DNA of 27,399 nt from JBOFSQ01 sp051651625 (lineage in GTDB: Bacteria; Planctomycetota; Planctomycetia; Pirellulales; Thermoguttaceae): positions 1 through 27,399 of the forward strand of contig JBOFSQ010000090.1 of the NCBI GenBank assembly GCA_051651625.1. The letters are read 5' to 3'. Numbering within the stretch: the stretch's first letter is position 1; each line of letters starts with the position of its first letter. The notes under the pieces are model-generated. The model was not told where the DNA came from, made no database searches, and saw only the letters and a program-made list of their open reading frames with translations. Shown piece by piece: positions 1 to 7,602 of the stretch. The position numbers were made by a program, and so were the translations under genes.

Positions 1-1
1 G

Positions 2-751
2 TTACGTCCCCCATTTGTGTGGTACGAAGTCGATTGCGTTTACGATCTTCGCGCTCTCACCAGTGGCGACTATGGTGAATAGGCCGTGGTCTTGTGCGTA
101 TTGCACGGCGTTCGGCTTAGCACGGATGTACGCTACGCCAGCGAAAATCGTGGCGAACGGCTGAACCCACCTCGGAAATCCTTCGCGTATGTGGTTGAGT
201 TTGTAGATAAACCGTTTCACGTCGCCGCGTTCGAGCGTTGTCTTCACTTCGATTACAACCGCGATGTCGCTGTTGACCAAGATCATATCAATCTCGGTCA
301 TTTTACCAGCTATGGTGCCGGTGATGTTTTGGGCTGAACCGTCCGTCACCGGAATACCACGATCAGCGAACAGCTTGATAATTTGGTTGCCAACGAAAGA
401 CTCGATGAGGTTGCCCCAGTTTTTTTCAAACTGGTTTACGCTTCTGCGGATCGCTTCGTCGGTTTTGCGACGGCTGGTTTCCATCACGACGCGTTCGCGT
501 TCCCACGCCGCTTTACGTTCTTCGTCGCGTTGCGCGTATTCGGCCATCTGGGCTTTGTATTCGGCGTCGCGTAGTGCGGCTTCCACTTTGCGTTCCGCGT
601 CGAGACGGGCGGACTCGTCAAACAATGCCCGCAATTCTGCCATCTGCTTTTCCGCAGCGGCATTGGATTCTGCGGCTCGGCGTGCAGCGTCGGCTTGATA
701 GCGGGCGATGCGGTCGAGGGTTTCTTGGATTTCGGCAATAGACGCGGCCAT
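2..751 (-). CDS. Coiled-coil protein with C-terminal PD-(D/E)XK nuclease-like domain (DUF3782-like)
   Basis: The 249-residue product has two parts. Residues 1-110 are an Ala/Glu/Arg-rich helical region expected to form a coiled coil. Residues about 112-245 look like a PD-(D/E)XK nuclease fold: Glu118 in the first helix, Asp155 in an EIDMIL strand, and an IEVK motif (Glu168, Lys170), which is the usual active-site order. Families of this shape (DUF3782-like) are common as uncharacterised genes in cyanobacteria and planctomycetes; DNA cleavage is inferred. The frame stays open to 1069, but that part lies over the end of the GH97 gene and reads as non-protein-like, and a GGGAGA ribosome-binding site sits just before the ATG at 751. 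The TAA stop is at positions 2-4, so the gene is complete. Confidence 0.75.
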   Translation of the reverse strand: MAASIAEIQETLDRIARYQADAARRAAESNAAAEKQMAELRALFDESARLDAERKVEAALRDAEYKAQMAEYAQRDEERKAAWERERVVMETSRRKTDEAIRRSVNQFEKNWGNLIESFVGNQIIKLFADRGIPVTDGSAQNITGTIAGKMTEIDMILVNSDIAVVIEVKTTLERGDVKRFIYKLNHIREGFPRWVQPFATIFAGVAYIRAKPNAVQYAQDHGLFTIVATGESAKIVNAIDFVPHKWGT

Positions 752-861
752 TTGCGATTCTCCCGTTTCGTGATACGCTGCCAACAAAACAACGTACACA
801 ATTCTACACGCAAACACCAAAAATGCGCAGGGGCCGCCCAGCAGGCCGCGAACGCTTACCG

Positions 862-2802
862 TCATTCCAGTGTTGCTGCGAATCCGCCATCTGGTGCCAG
901 CGTTAGCTTGATGCGCAGATCGTTTCCGATCCGCATTTCCTTTTCTGTGAAATCGTCTTGCGATGTACCATCGCAAATCATTTTCAGAGTTTTCCCCTTG
1001 AACACATCGGGGAGAGGTAGTGTGAAAGTTTGACTCTTGGATTGTCCGTTGATACCGGCGAGAAACCATGTGTCGCCGTTGCGACGCGCTATGACAAAAT
1101 AATCTCCGGGAGTACCTGCAATGTAACGAGTCTCATCCCAAACGGCTGGAATGCATTTGAGTAGTTTTTTCGGCGGCTCCGGCAACGCCGTGTACGCCTC
1201 GGCACTGTCCGCATAGTTTTGTACTCCCGACTCGAAAACGATAGCCAACGCCAATTCGTGCGGCCCCGTTGTTTTGCGAACAGAAATAACTTCTTGACGT
1301 ACCTTATTCGTAAACGTGACAGGCGTGTAATCCATAGATCCAACCGAATTGCGGGTGAACGGAACTACGCAGTTATGGTTCGCTTCGCGGTCACGTGCGG
1401 ACTGTACTCCGAAACCTTCGGCCCCTTTGATTCCTTCGGTGGTCATCAGGTTTGGCCAAGTTCGCTGCCATCCACTCGGTAACATCGCACCGTGAAAGTT
1501 AACCATGAGCCGGTTGTCAGCCGCGTCTTCTAACACGTCAAAATAGAGCGGCAGAATACATTGTTTGTCGGTGTCGAAGAAATCGACTTTGACTCCCTTG
1601 ATTCCGAGTTCACTGATCTTTTTGAACTCTGCCTTTCGCTGTTCGGAAATGGAAAGAACGGGCGTACGCGATGTCGCGGCTTCGGCTTCTTTGCCAGCAC
1701 CGGAATGATACCAAAGCCAAATGCCGACTCCTTTCTCATTCCCATATTCGACGAGTGCCCGGACATTATCGTAACCCATCGAAGGCCAACCAGCATCGAC
1801 GAGAATGTATTCCCAACCCATTTCGGCGGAGAGATCGATATAACGTTTTTGAACTTCAAGATTGCGAGCACCGCCTGACCACCAGCTCCAACTCGAACGC
1901 CCCGGTTTGATCCACGATTCGTCTTTGATCTTCGAGGGAGAATTCAGGTGCGTGATGATGTTGGTCTCGATGATCGCGGCAGGAGTTTTTCCGATAACAA
2001 TGACACGCCAAGGGGTTTTCCAAGGAAGGACAGAGGTCGGTCGAGTTTCGGCATCGGGATAGATCGATTCCTCTTGTTCAGGAAATCGGAGCGTGTAGAG
2101 TCCGCCATCGGAATCTTGATTGATGTGCAATGACGGATACGTTCGATCAAACTCCGCCTGTGTGATCATCATCCAAAGTCCGCTAACGTGAAAGACCATC
2201 GGGAATGCCCAGCCTTGGATTCTCGGCCCGCGCGTCCCAATCGGCATATCGGTGGTGCAGTATTGTTCGTAACTCGGCTTCAAACGCGAGTTCCAATCGT
2301 AAGGATGAATCCAAGCCTTGCCATCGAGTGGAATGCGAAAACCGGTCTTCTCGCCGGTGACAATCCGTTTCGTTGCCGGATCGCTTGCAGTGAATTCGTA
2401 ACGGAAAGCGATACCGTCATCGTAGGCTCTGAATGTTATTTTCAACTCTTCGCTTTGCTCGTTCTTGAAGTACAGCGACAACTCTTCGGCGCGGTTGTGG
2501 CACTCAAGTCTCTTGCCAGACTTCAGCGTGTAGCGTTCGTCAATCTTGCGAACCGGATCGGCCTTGTCAAAAACAAGTTTTGTTGAGAAGTCGGCATCGT
2601 CACGAACGAGACCGAGCGGCGAATCCTTCACCGCTTCAATGCCGTCGTGTTTGACCGAATACGACAAAACGCCACCACTCGAACACTCAATGGCAACGAG
2701 TGTCTTGTTGTCGGGAGACGACAGTGACCACGTTTCGGCATGGATCGCGTTGCACAAGAAGAACGCCAATAACGTTGTCACGAGAGAGAGTTTTTTTTTC
2801 AT
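862..2802 (-). CDS. Secreted glycoside hydrolase family 97 (alpha-galactosidase/alpha-glucosidase type)
   Basis: This 646-residue protein has the full GH97 layout. A signal peptide (residues 1-22, cut near HAE) is followed by an N-terminal beta-sandwich to about residue 285, a TIM barrel from about 295 to 545, and a C-terminal beta domain. The barrel shows WSWWSG (305-310), GIKGVKVDFFD (400-410) and MTTEGIKGAEG (453-463). In retaining GH97 enzymes the Asp of the VDFF motif is the nucleophile (here Asp407) and the Glu of the TTEG motif fits the acid/base (Glu456). Inverting SusB-like members lack the Asp, so a retaining alpha-galactosidase-like activity is the better guess. It is the last gene of the ThuA/beta-helix operon. 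The ATG at 2802 opens with three AAA lysine codons; the Shine-Dalgarno is weak. Confidence 0.93.
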   Translation of the reverse strand: MKKKLSLVTTLLAFFLCNAIHAETWSLSSPDNKTLVAIECSSGGVLSYSVKHDGIEAVKDSPLGLVRDDADFSTKLVFDKADPVRKIDERYTLKSGKRLECHNRAEELSLYFKNEQSEELKITFRAYDDGIAFRYEFTASDPATKRIVTGEKTGFRIPLDGKAWIHPYDWNSRLKPSYEQYCTTDMPIGTRGPRIQGWAFPMVFHVSGLWMMITQAEFDRTYPSLHINQDSDGGLYTLRFPEQEESIYPDAETRPTSVLPWKTPWRVIVIGKTPAAIIETNIITHLNSPSKIKDESWIKPGRSSWSWWSGGARNLEVQKRYIDLSAEMGWEYILVDAGWPSMGYDNVRALVEYGNEKGVGIWLWYHSGAGKEAEAATSRTPVLSISEQRKAEFKKISELGIKGVKVDFFDTDKQCILPLYFDVLEDAADNRLMVNFHGAMLPSGWQRTWPNLMTTEGIKGAEGFGVQSARDREANHNCVVPFTRNSVGSMDYTPVTFTNKVRQEVISVRKTTGPHELALAIVFESGVQNYADSAEAYTALPEPPKKLLKCIPAVWDETRYIAGTPGDYFVIARRNGDTWFLAGINGQSKSQTFTLPLPDVFKGKTLKMICDGTSQDDFTEKEMRIGNDLRIKLTLAPDGGFAATLE

Positions 2803-2881
2803 GGGTCAATTGTGTGGGTTTGAGGGGCGTGTACAGCACATTTCGGAATTCGTCGCACCTTTGCCAGTGGCGTATTCGGCA

Positions 2882-3802
2882 TTACTGTACCGGTTTTGGA
2901 AAAGTGCGTTTCGGGGCATCGGGTTGCGGCACTGCATCGCCGGGTTTCCACGAGTCTGGTCCCGGCATCCAGATTTCACCCGCTGGCGGGGCATCGACGG
3001 TCTTCGGCGTGCGGGGAGAAGTTGCACGTTTACGAATTGCCTCGTATAACGGTTGTCCCTCGGTGGTCATTGCTTCCGCCAAGTTTAGTTGTGTCGCGTC
3101 GAGTACAGCGCGAATCCGTTCCGCGTTCCGTTGCCGCAGTGCTTGGATGAGTGGTTCCACTTTGGCGAGCTGCAGCGGGTCACGAAGATCGACTCCTTGA
3201 GTAATGCTGCGGTATTCTTCACGCGAGACTTGCGCGATGATGCGAATCTGTTCTTTTTGCGACTCGGTTAGGTTCAGCGAGTGGAAGTTGTCGGTACTCA
3301 CCGTTGGTGCCATGAGGCCGCCAGCCGCCTGAAATACCAGCTTCCGCGACTCCGTTGCCATTTTGGAACCGATGATGTCCTCCGTCTTTTGGCGGGTGTC
3401 CGCACGCCACGCTTCTACCTGCGGAATTAATTCGGCTCTCAATTGTTCTGCTGCGAGTTGTCGCTGTGATTCTGGCAACGCCGCTATTTCGGTGAAGCGG
3501 GCACGAAGTGCCGCTACTTTTTGGTCGGTTGCGTCCTTGATTTCTTCGAGTGCGTCGAGTTGAGCTTGGGAATACCCAAGTTTTTCACGAACTTCTCGCT
3601 GGTCCACGATGATCCCCATGCTGCCATCTTCCAAATACTCGCCGAGCGTTTGACGTGCGAGTGTTCGCGCTAATTGCACCTGCGGATCAACAGGTTGCCG
3701 CTGCTGCGGTTGCTGCGACAACACACCGCTCCCAGACGCCAGCCATGTTGCCAAAATCCACACAGCACCTACGAAGTACACGATCCTTGACATGCGTTGC
3801 AT
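2882..3802 (-). CDS. Exported Spy/LTXXQ-like helical protein of unknown function
   Basis: This is a 306-residue protein with an N-terminal hydrophobic export segment (residues 6-22) and a Gln/Pro-rich linker. The rest is strongly helical and charged. Two stretches resemble the LTxxQ signature of Spy/CpxP periplasmic proteins: LGYSQAQLDALEEI and LNLTESQKEQIRII, each followed by a helix. That suggests a periplasmic chaperone-like or scaffolding role, but the match is by motif only. The ATG at 3802 was chosen because AAAGGAA lies about 10 bases upstream; the frame opens at 3844, where it would touch the stop of the beta-helix gene. It sits between the beta-helix protein and GH97 in one operon, so its partner may be one of those secreted proteins. 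The C-terminus is Pro-rich. Confidence 0.65.
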   Translation of the reverse strand: MQRMSRIVYFVGAVWILATWLASGSGVLSQQPQQRQPVDPQVQLARTLARQTLGEYLEDGSMGIIVDQREVREKLGYSQAQLDALEEIKDATDQKVAALRARFTEIAALPESQRQLAAEQLRAELIPQVEAWRADTRQKTEDIIGSKMATESRKLVFQAAGGLMAPTVSTDNFHSLNLTESQKEQIRIIAQVSREEYRSITQGVDLRDPLQLAKVEPLIQALRQRNAERIRAVLDATQLNLAEAMTTEGQPLYEAIRKRATSPRTPKTVDAPPAGEIWMPGPDSWKPGDAVPQPDAPKRTFPKPVQ

Positions 3803-3844
3803 TTTGAAAAAGTTCCTTTCGCGTTCGGAGGGTCTATTTACCAT

Positions 3845-5491
3845 TCAGTAGGTTAAATTGGCGTCTTTGTATCCTAGCGCGTTCAGCGCGGAAGGCCCAA
3901 GCCGTTCCTTGAGTTGTGTCAGATAAAGGCTTTGGGGTGCCACCGGTTGATTTTCCGAATCAAAAACTCCAAGCGGCAAAACAGGTGATCTATCAAATGG
4001 ACGCGGGAGTGGTGTACTCTTTCCGGCGCAACCAATGACCCAATTGTAGCACCCCGGTGGCTGTTGGTTAACAATCGTTTTTGACAGGCAATTCCAAGCG
4101 ACTGACCAGCCGGTTCCCCAGCCATGCCCGGACCCCATCGAGCCTCTGTTTTTCAAATCCAATCCGCCGTCGGGAAGGCGACAGTTGTCATAAAGAATCC
4201 CTGTTGTCCAGCGTTGGTGTCCCTCAACATGTCCGTCTCCTTTGAACTCACAGTTGAGGACAACCATCGGGCCACAAATCCGACCACCGAATGCAATAAA
4301 CCAGATGTTATTTCCTTCGACCGAACAACGGTCTAACAGTACCTGTCCGGCATTGGGCCAAAACTCCCCCGGTTTGGAAGCACCCTGATGATGGGCGCGG
4401 CGGATAATGTCCACTTTCTGAATCGTGATTCGATGCCCCGTAACACCGACGCTGTTCATGGTCTCTTCAATTTGAACATCCCGAATCCAACAATCGACTC
4501 CATTAAGGCGAATCGCGTTGTAAAGTTCTTGGGTGTGATTGACCGCCTGTTCCGGTGAAACAATGCGAAGATTTTCGATCCCGACTTGCGTTAACCTGTT
4601 AATCAGGTCTACCTTGACCACCGGTATTCCTCGCGTCAAGTATTTCGTATCGTAAGAGTCGGAAAGAGGGACTTCGACGGTAATGTTTTTTCCTTGAATA
4701 GCTTTGATTTGCCGAGTCATTGGGATTACGGTGCCTGCACTAATCCAAGTTTGTGGATTTCCATCCCGAACCAGATTGTGCATCCCCATAAACTCGCCCC
4801 ATTCTTTGGTCACGATTTTCTGAATTTCGACCCAATCGCCGACGTTAAACCCGCTCACGTCGGCAATCGAAAACGAATACGTTCCCGCCGGAACATAGGA
4901 GTCGGTGACCATGGTGGAAAACGCCTCCTGACGATCTGCCACACCTCGAATGCCACGCGAAGCTGCCTCACCGGAAGCTGTATTTCTTGGAACAGAAGCG
5001 GTAATAGCAGCGTATTTCTTGTTCCCCGCCATTCTAATAGTGGTTCCGGTTTCTCCCGCTTCTCTCCCACTTCCTCGAAGTACAATTCCACTGGCGTGAA
5101 CTGAAATTGATTTCCCGCAAAGATACTCGCCGGGGCCAAGCAGAACTGCGCCTCTGAACCCGTCGGAATCTAACGGCAATCGGGCAACGCGATCAATGGC
5201 CGACTGGATAAGAGCGGTACAATCCTCGTCAAGATTGCCCGGATGCGACACCGTTTCCTTCACCGCAACGACCGGAATAGCGACACCACCACCTTTGTAA
5301 CCGGCAGAGGAAAAATCCATGATCCGGTCGCCGGTTGGGGTGGCTTTGTAAACAAGTTTTCCCGATCCGCCAACTGAAACCCATTGGCTTTTTCCGCCGC
5401 CTTGAGCCAAAGCGACACTTGCCGCAGTGCTTGCCAAAAGAAGTACGGCAAACGCGAAGAAAAGAGATTGTCTGATAGATGTGTGTTTCAT
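3845..5491 (-). CDS. Secreted right-handed parallel beta-helix protein (pectate lyase 3-like)
   Basis: The product is 548 residues with a clear signal peptide (residues 1-30, ending ASVALAQ). The start of the mature protein reads like the Pectate_lyase_3/polygalacturonase entry strand: a DFSSAGYKGGG motif, then a conserved DxxAL-type helix with SAID, then GAVLLGPGEY and GIVLRGSGR, which in this fold form the first coils. The middle alternates short hydrophobic strands and Asn/Gly turns, as in beta-helix carbohydrate-active enzymes. I cannot assign a substrate: polysaccharide lyase or glycosidase are both possible. The start lies 4 bases after the ThuA stop, so the two are probably cotranslated. 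The gene is complete, with a TGA stop. Confidence 0.8.
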   Translation of the reverse strand: MKHTSIRQSLFFAFAVLLLASTAASVALAQGGGKSQWVSVGGSGKLVYKATPTGDRIMDFSSAGYKGGGVAIPVVAVKETVSHPGNLDEDCTALIQSAIDRVARLPLDSDGFRGAVLLGPGEYLCGKSISVHASGIVLRGSGREAGETGTTIRMAGNKKYAAITASVPRNTASGEAASRGIRGVADRQEAFSTMVTDSYVPAGTYSFSIADVSGFNVGDWVEIQKIVTKEWGEFMGMHNLVRDGNPQTWISAGTVIPMTRQIKAIQGKNITVEVPLSDSYDTKYLTRGIPVVKVDLINRLTQVGIENLRIVSPEQAVNHTQELYNAIRLNGVDCWIRDVQIEETMNSVGVTGHRITIQKVDIIRRAHHQGASKPGEFWPNAGQVLLDRCSVEGNNIWFIAFGGRICGPMVVLNCEFKGDGHVEGHQRWTTGILYDNCRLPDGGLDLKNRGSMGSGHGWGTGWSVAWNCLSKTIVNQQPPGCYNWVIGCAGKSTPLPRPFDRSPVLPLGVFDSENQPVAPQSLYLTQLKERLGPSALNALGYKDANLTY

Positions 5492-5495
5492 AAGA

Positions 5496-6263
5496 TTACC
5501 GGCAAGTCCAGTGGATTCCCTGCTTGAGAATTTGGCGAAACTGTGCGTTGCGGTAAGATTTTTTGTCGTGACCGAGCAGCAACACGAAGACGGGTGTTTT
5601 ACCGAATCGCCACGTCCAAGCTAACTGGCGAGTCGCGTCGGGATGGTCGGTCGTCAACAGGACGTGGACATCAGGATTCACATATACGTTGCCGTACACT
5701 TCATCAAAAATCTCGAAATCATCAACCCCCTGAAGAATGGGATGAGCCTTATCGACGACTTTCACGCGAACGGTAACATCGTGTTTGTAGGTCGATGGCG
5801 AACGCGGAGTACTATCAATGGTTTCACCATCTTTCGTCAAGACATATCGCCCACCGATCATTTGGGGAAAACCATCCCAGCCCGGATAGTCACAAATGGC
5901 GTGGTGCAATACAACCAGCCCAATTCCGGTTTTTAACAAGTCTACAAAATGGTCCGTCTGTTCCTTGGTGAATGGAAATGTGAAGTGATCGTAAAGAACG
6001 ATACAATCATACTGCTTTTCCAGACCGGGCCGCAACATCGCCAGAGCCGCAGGCATCTGGACTCTGTCATACTTGACGCCTTCCAGTTGATTCAAGAGCG
6101 TGTACATCTCTTTCTCATCAAATCCATGCCCACCGTACACAAACAGAACACGAATGTCGGCGGGTCGCTTCGATACCAACTGCGCCCGCGCCATTGGTTG
6201 AAGCAACAACAACGCTGAAAGAAACAACGCAAGAAACAAGAACAGTACAAGAGGACGGAACAT
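5496..6263 (-). CDS. Secreted ThuA-like domain protein
   Basis: A 255-residue protein with a very hydrophobic leader (residues 4-23, then ARAQ) and a single ThuA domain, the glutamine-amidotransferase-like fold seen in trehalose-utilisation protein ThuA and in many planctomycete sugar operons. Diagnostic stretches are RVLFVYGGHGFDE (38-50), YDCIVLYDHF (85-94), GLVVLHHAICDYPGW (115-129) and the late IFDEVYGN plus PVFVLLLGHD segments. The biochemical role of secreted ThuA proteins is not settled; many sit with glycosidases and Gfo/Idh oxidoreductases, as here. It is the first gene of a four-gene operon. No Shine-Dalgarno is visible; a copy of the end sequence of the 13392 repeat element lies 8 bases before the ATG. 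Confidence 0.85.
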   Translation of the reverse strand: MFRPLVLFLFLALFLSALLLLQPMARAQLVSKRPADIRVLFVYGGHGFDEKEMYTLLNQLEGVKYDRVQMPAALAMLRPGLEKQYDCIVLYDHFTFPFTKEQTDHFVDLLKTGIGLVVLHHAICDYPGWDGFPQMIGGRYVLTKDGETIDSTPRSPSTYKHDVTVRVKVVDKAHPILQGVDDFEIFDEVYGNVYVNPDVHVLLTTDHPDATRQLAWTWRFGKTPVFVLLLGHDKKSYRNAQFRQILKQGIHWTCR

Positions 6264-6270
6264 GCGAGAA

Positions 6271-6287
6271 TAGGCTTGTTCGGAAAC
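6271..6287. repeat. Solo terminal inverted repeat-like sequence of the 13392 element
   Basis: The 17 bases taggcttgttcggaaac match the left end of the palindromic element at 13392 (tagacttgttcggaaac) with one mismatch. No second end is visible nearby, so this is a lone end or a chance resemblance. It lies directly upstream of the ThuA start codon. Confidence 0.45.
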
Positions 6288-6320
6288 GCTGATTGAGGAT
6301 GTTTGGTAAAGAGTAACTGT

Positions 6321-7325
6321 TCACCCCAAGGCAGCTTCAAACTCTGCGAGCGAGTTGCACGTCACGGCCAAGGCCGTGAGTTCCGCGAGGCGGTCAAAGT
6401 CGTTAACCGTGTAAACTTTCGCCGGAAGGTTTTGCGGCAAGAGACCAAACCGTGTCTTAAGCACAGTCAAGATTGCCAGCACTTCACCTTCAGCCTTGCC
6501 TTCAGCTTTGCCTCTGGCTTCAGCGAGTTCCACTTCTGCGCCCGTTTCAATACGAATCATCGCCGCATGACGCATTCGGCTACGCTCAAGTTCACGCATC
6601 TCATTGTCGCTCGCATACCGACGAAACTCCTTGCCAACTTCATTCAAAATAGGATTCTTCTTGCTTATCACCGACATCTGCTCCTCCAAATCTTCTGGTT
6701 CACACGACAAGAACAACGACCAACCTTGCAAGGCGTCGTTCCAATCGCGTATCTTTTCCTCACGCCCAATACGAACTCCACTCAAACACACAACATGGAC
6801 TGCAATGTGATCAGAAAACATCACGCTCGGATTTTCGTCCGACACTAAATGGAAAACTTGATGGCGTTTCTTGAGCTGCGGAAACAGGATGTCAAATGTG
6901 ATAATGATCGACACCACCGGCTTGAGAGTGCCATATTTATCGCCGCGATATAACTGCGCGGAATAGGTGTCGGCCCAGTATTCGAGCATCCGCTCTTTGA
7001 ACGCCAAGTGCGCCGATACCTGCATTTCGATGTCAAAAACGTGTTCGCGTTCGTCTTGCACACGCACGTCCAAAACGATGCTCTTGTCAAGGGCAAATTT
7101 CTTGACATTGAACGGATTGAGCACTTCCGCACTTTCAACCAGACGGTCATTCGAGTCAAGCATCACGGAGTTGATGAAGTTGACAAGCGACGCTTCGTGC
7201 TTCGGGTTTGAGAAGTACGTTGCGAAAAAGATGTCGGAGTTCGGACGTATTTTGAAGTCCTTGAGCAGATGCTCGCGGTCTTCGGGCGTCAACTCGCTTT
7301 TCTTTTTGGACTTCTTTGGTGGCAT
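6321..7325 (-). CDS. Rpn family recombination-promoting nuclease (PDDEXK_2)
   Basis: This 334-residue protein matches the Rpn/PD-(D/E)XK transposase-like family. A lysine-rich N-terminus is followed by DFKIRPNSDIFFATYF (23-38), a common family opening. Asp86 in VLDVRVQD and the FDIEMQ motif (97-102, Glu100 and Gln102) give the D...ExQ active site, and ERMLEYWADTYSAQL follows. The C-terminal EARGKAEGKAEGEVLAILTVLKTRFG region (269-294) with its short repeated EGKAEG units is typical. E. coli RpnA is a nuclease promoting RecA-independent recombination; activity here is inferred. There is no adjacent partner and no terminal repeats, so it reads as a solitary domesticated nuclease. It stops 57 bases before the ThuA start on the same strand. 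Confidence 0.88.
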   Translation of the reverse strand: MPPKKSKKKSELTPEDREHLLKDFKIRPNSDIFFATYFSNPKHEASLVNFINSVMLDSNDRLVESAEVLNPFNVKKFALDKSIVLDVRVQDEREHVFDIEMQVSAHLAFKERMLEYWADTYSAQLYRGDKYGTLKPVVSIIITFDILFPQLKKRHQVFHLVSDENPSVMFSDHIAVHVVCLSGVRIGREEKIRDWNDALQGWSLFLSCEPEDLEEQMSVISKKNPILNEVGKEFRRYASDNEMRELERSRMRHAAMIRIETGAEVELAEARGKAEGKAEGEVLAILTVLKTRFGLLPQNLPAKVYTVNDFDRLAELTALAVTCNSLAEFEAALG

Positions 7326-7602
7326 TGTTGCGGATGGTTGATTTTGAATTCGGAACTAGCAGATGGCTGGTATTCTACCACGCAAGAACCGAATTCGCAA
7401 GAATGGCAAAATCTTTCTACAAGATGTCGGGAACGGATTTATCCGTTCCACCGACAGACACTCACCGAGTATACGCGGTAAATGAAACAGTGTTGAGAAC
7501 AGTTCCATTTCCGTGTGCCCAACGACAGCCGGAAACGCAGCGCAGTGACCGATTCGAAAAGCATCACTTTGAAAACCGATCACAATACGCGAATCCGCAA
7601 CT
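7326..7602. other. 277-base gap with a 20-base perfect palindrome
   Basis: I see no convincing gene here. The short open frames on both strands show no recognisable domain and no ribosome-binding site. At 7430-7449 there is a perfect hairpin with 9-base arms (GGAACGGAT) and a 2-base loop. It lacks a T-run on either strand, so an operator or a weak transcript-end structure is as likely as a terminator. Confidence 0.5.

Noticed and set aside
752..1069. N-terminal extension of the first nuclease-like protein
   Set aside because: It overlaps the GH97 coding end, has no family resemblance, and the ATG at 751 has a good ribosome-binding site.
6321..7325. Active insertion sequence around the Rpn-type gene
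   Set aside because: No terminal inverted repeats or target duplications are visible around it, and Rpn proteins are usually solitary nucleases.
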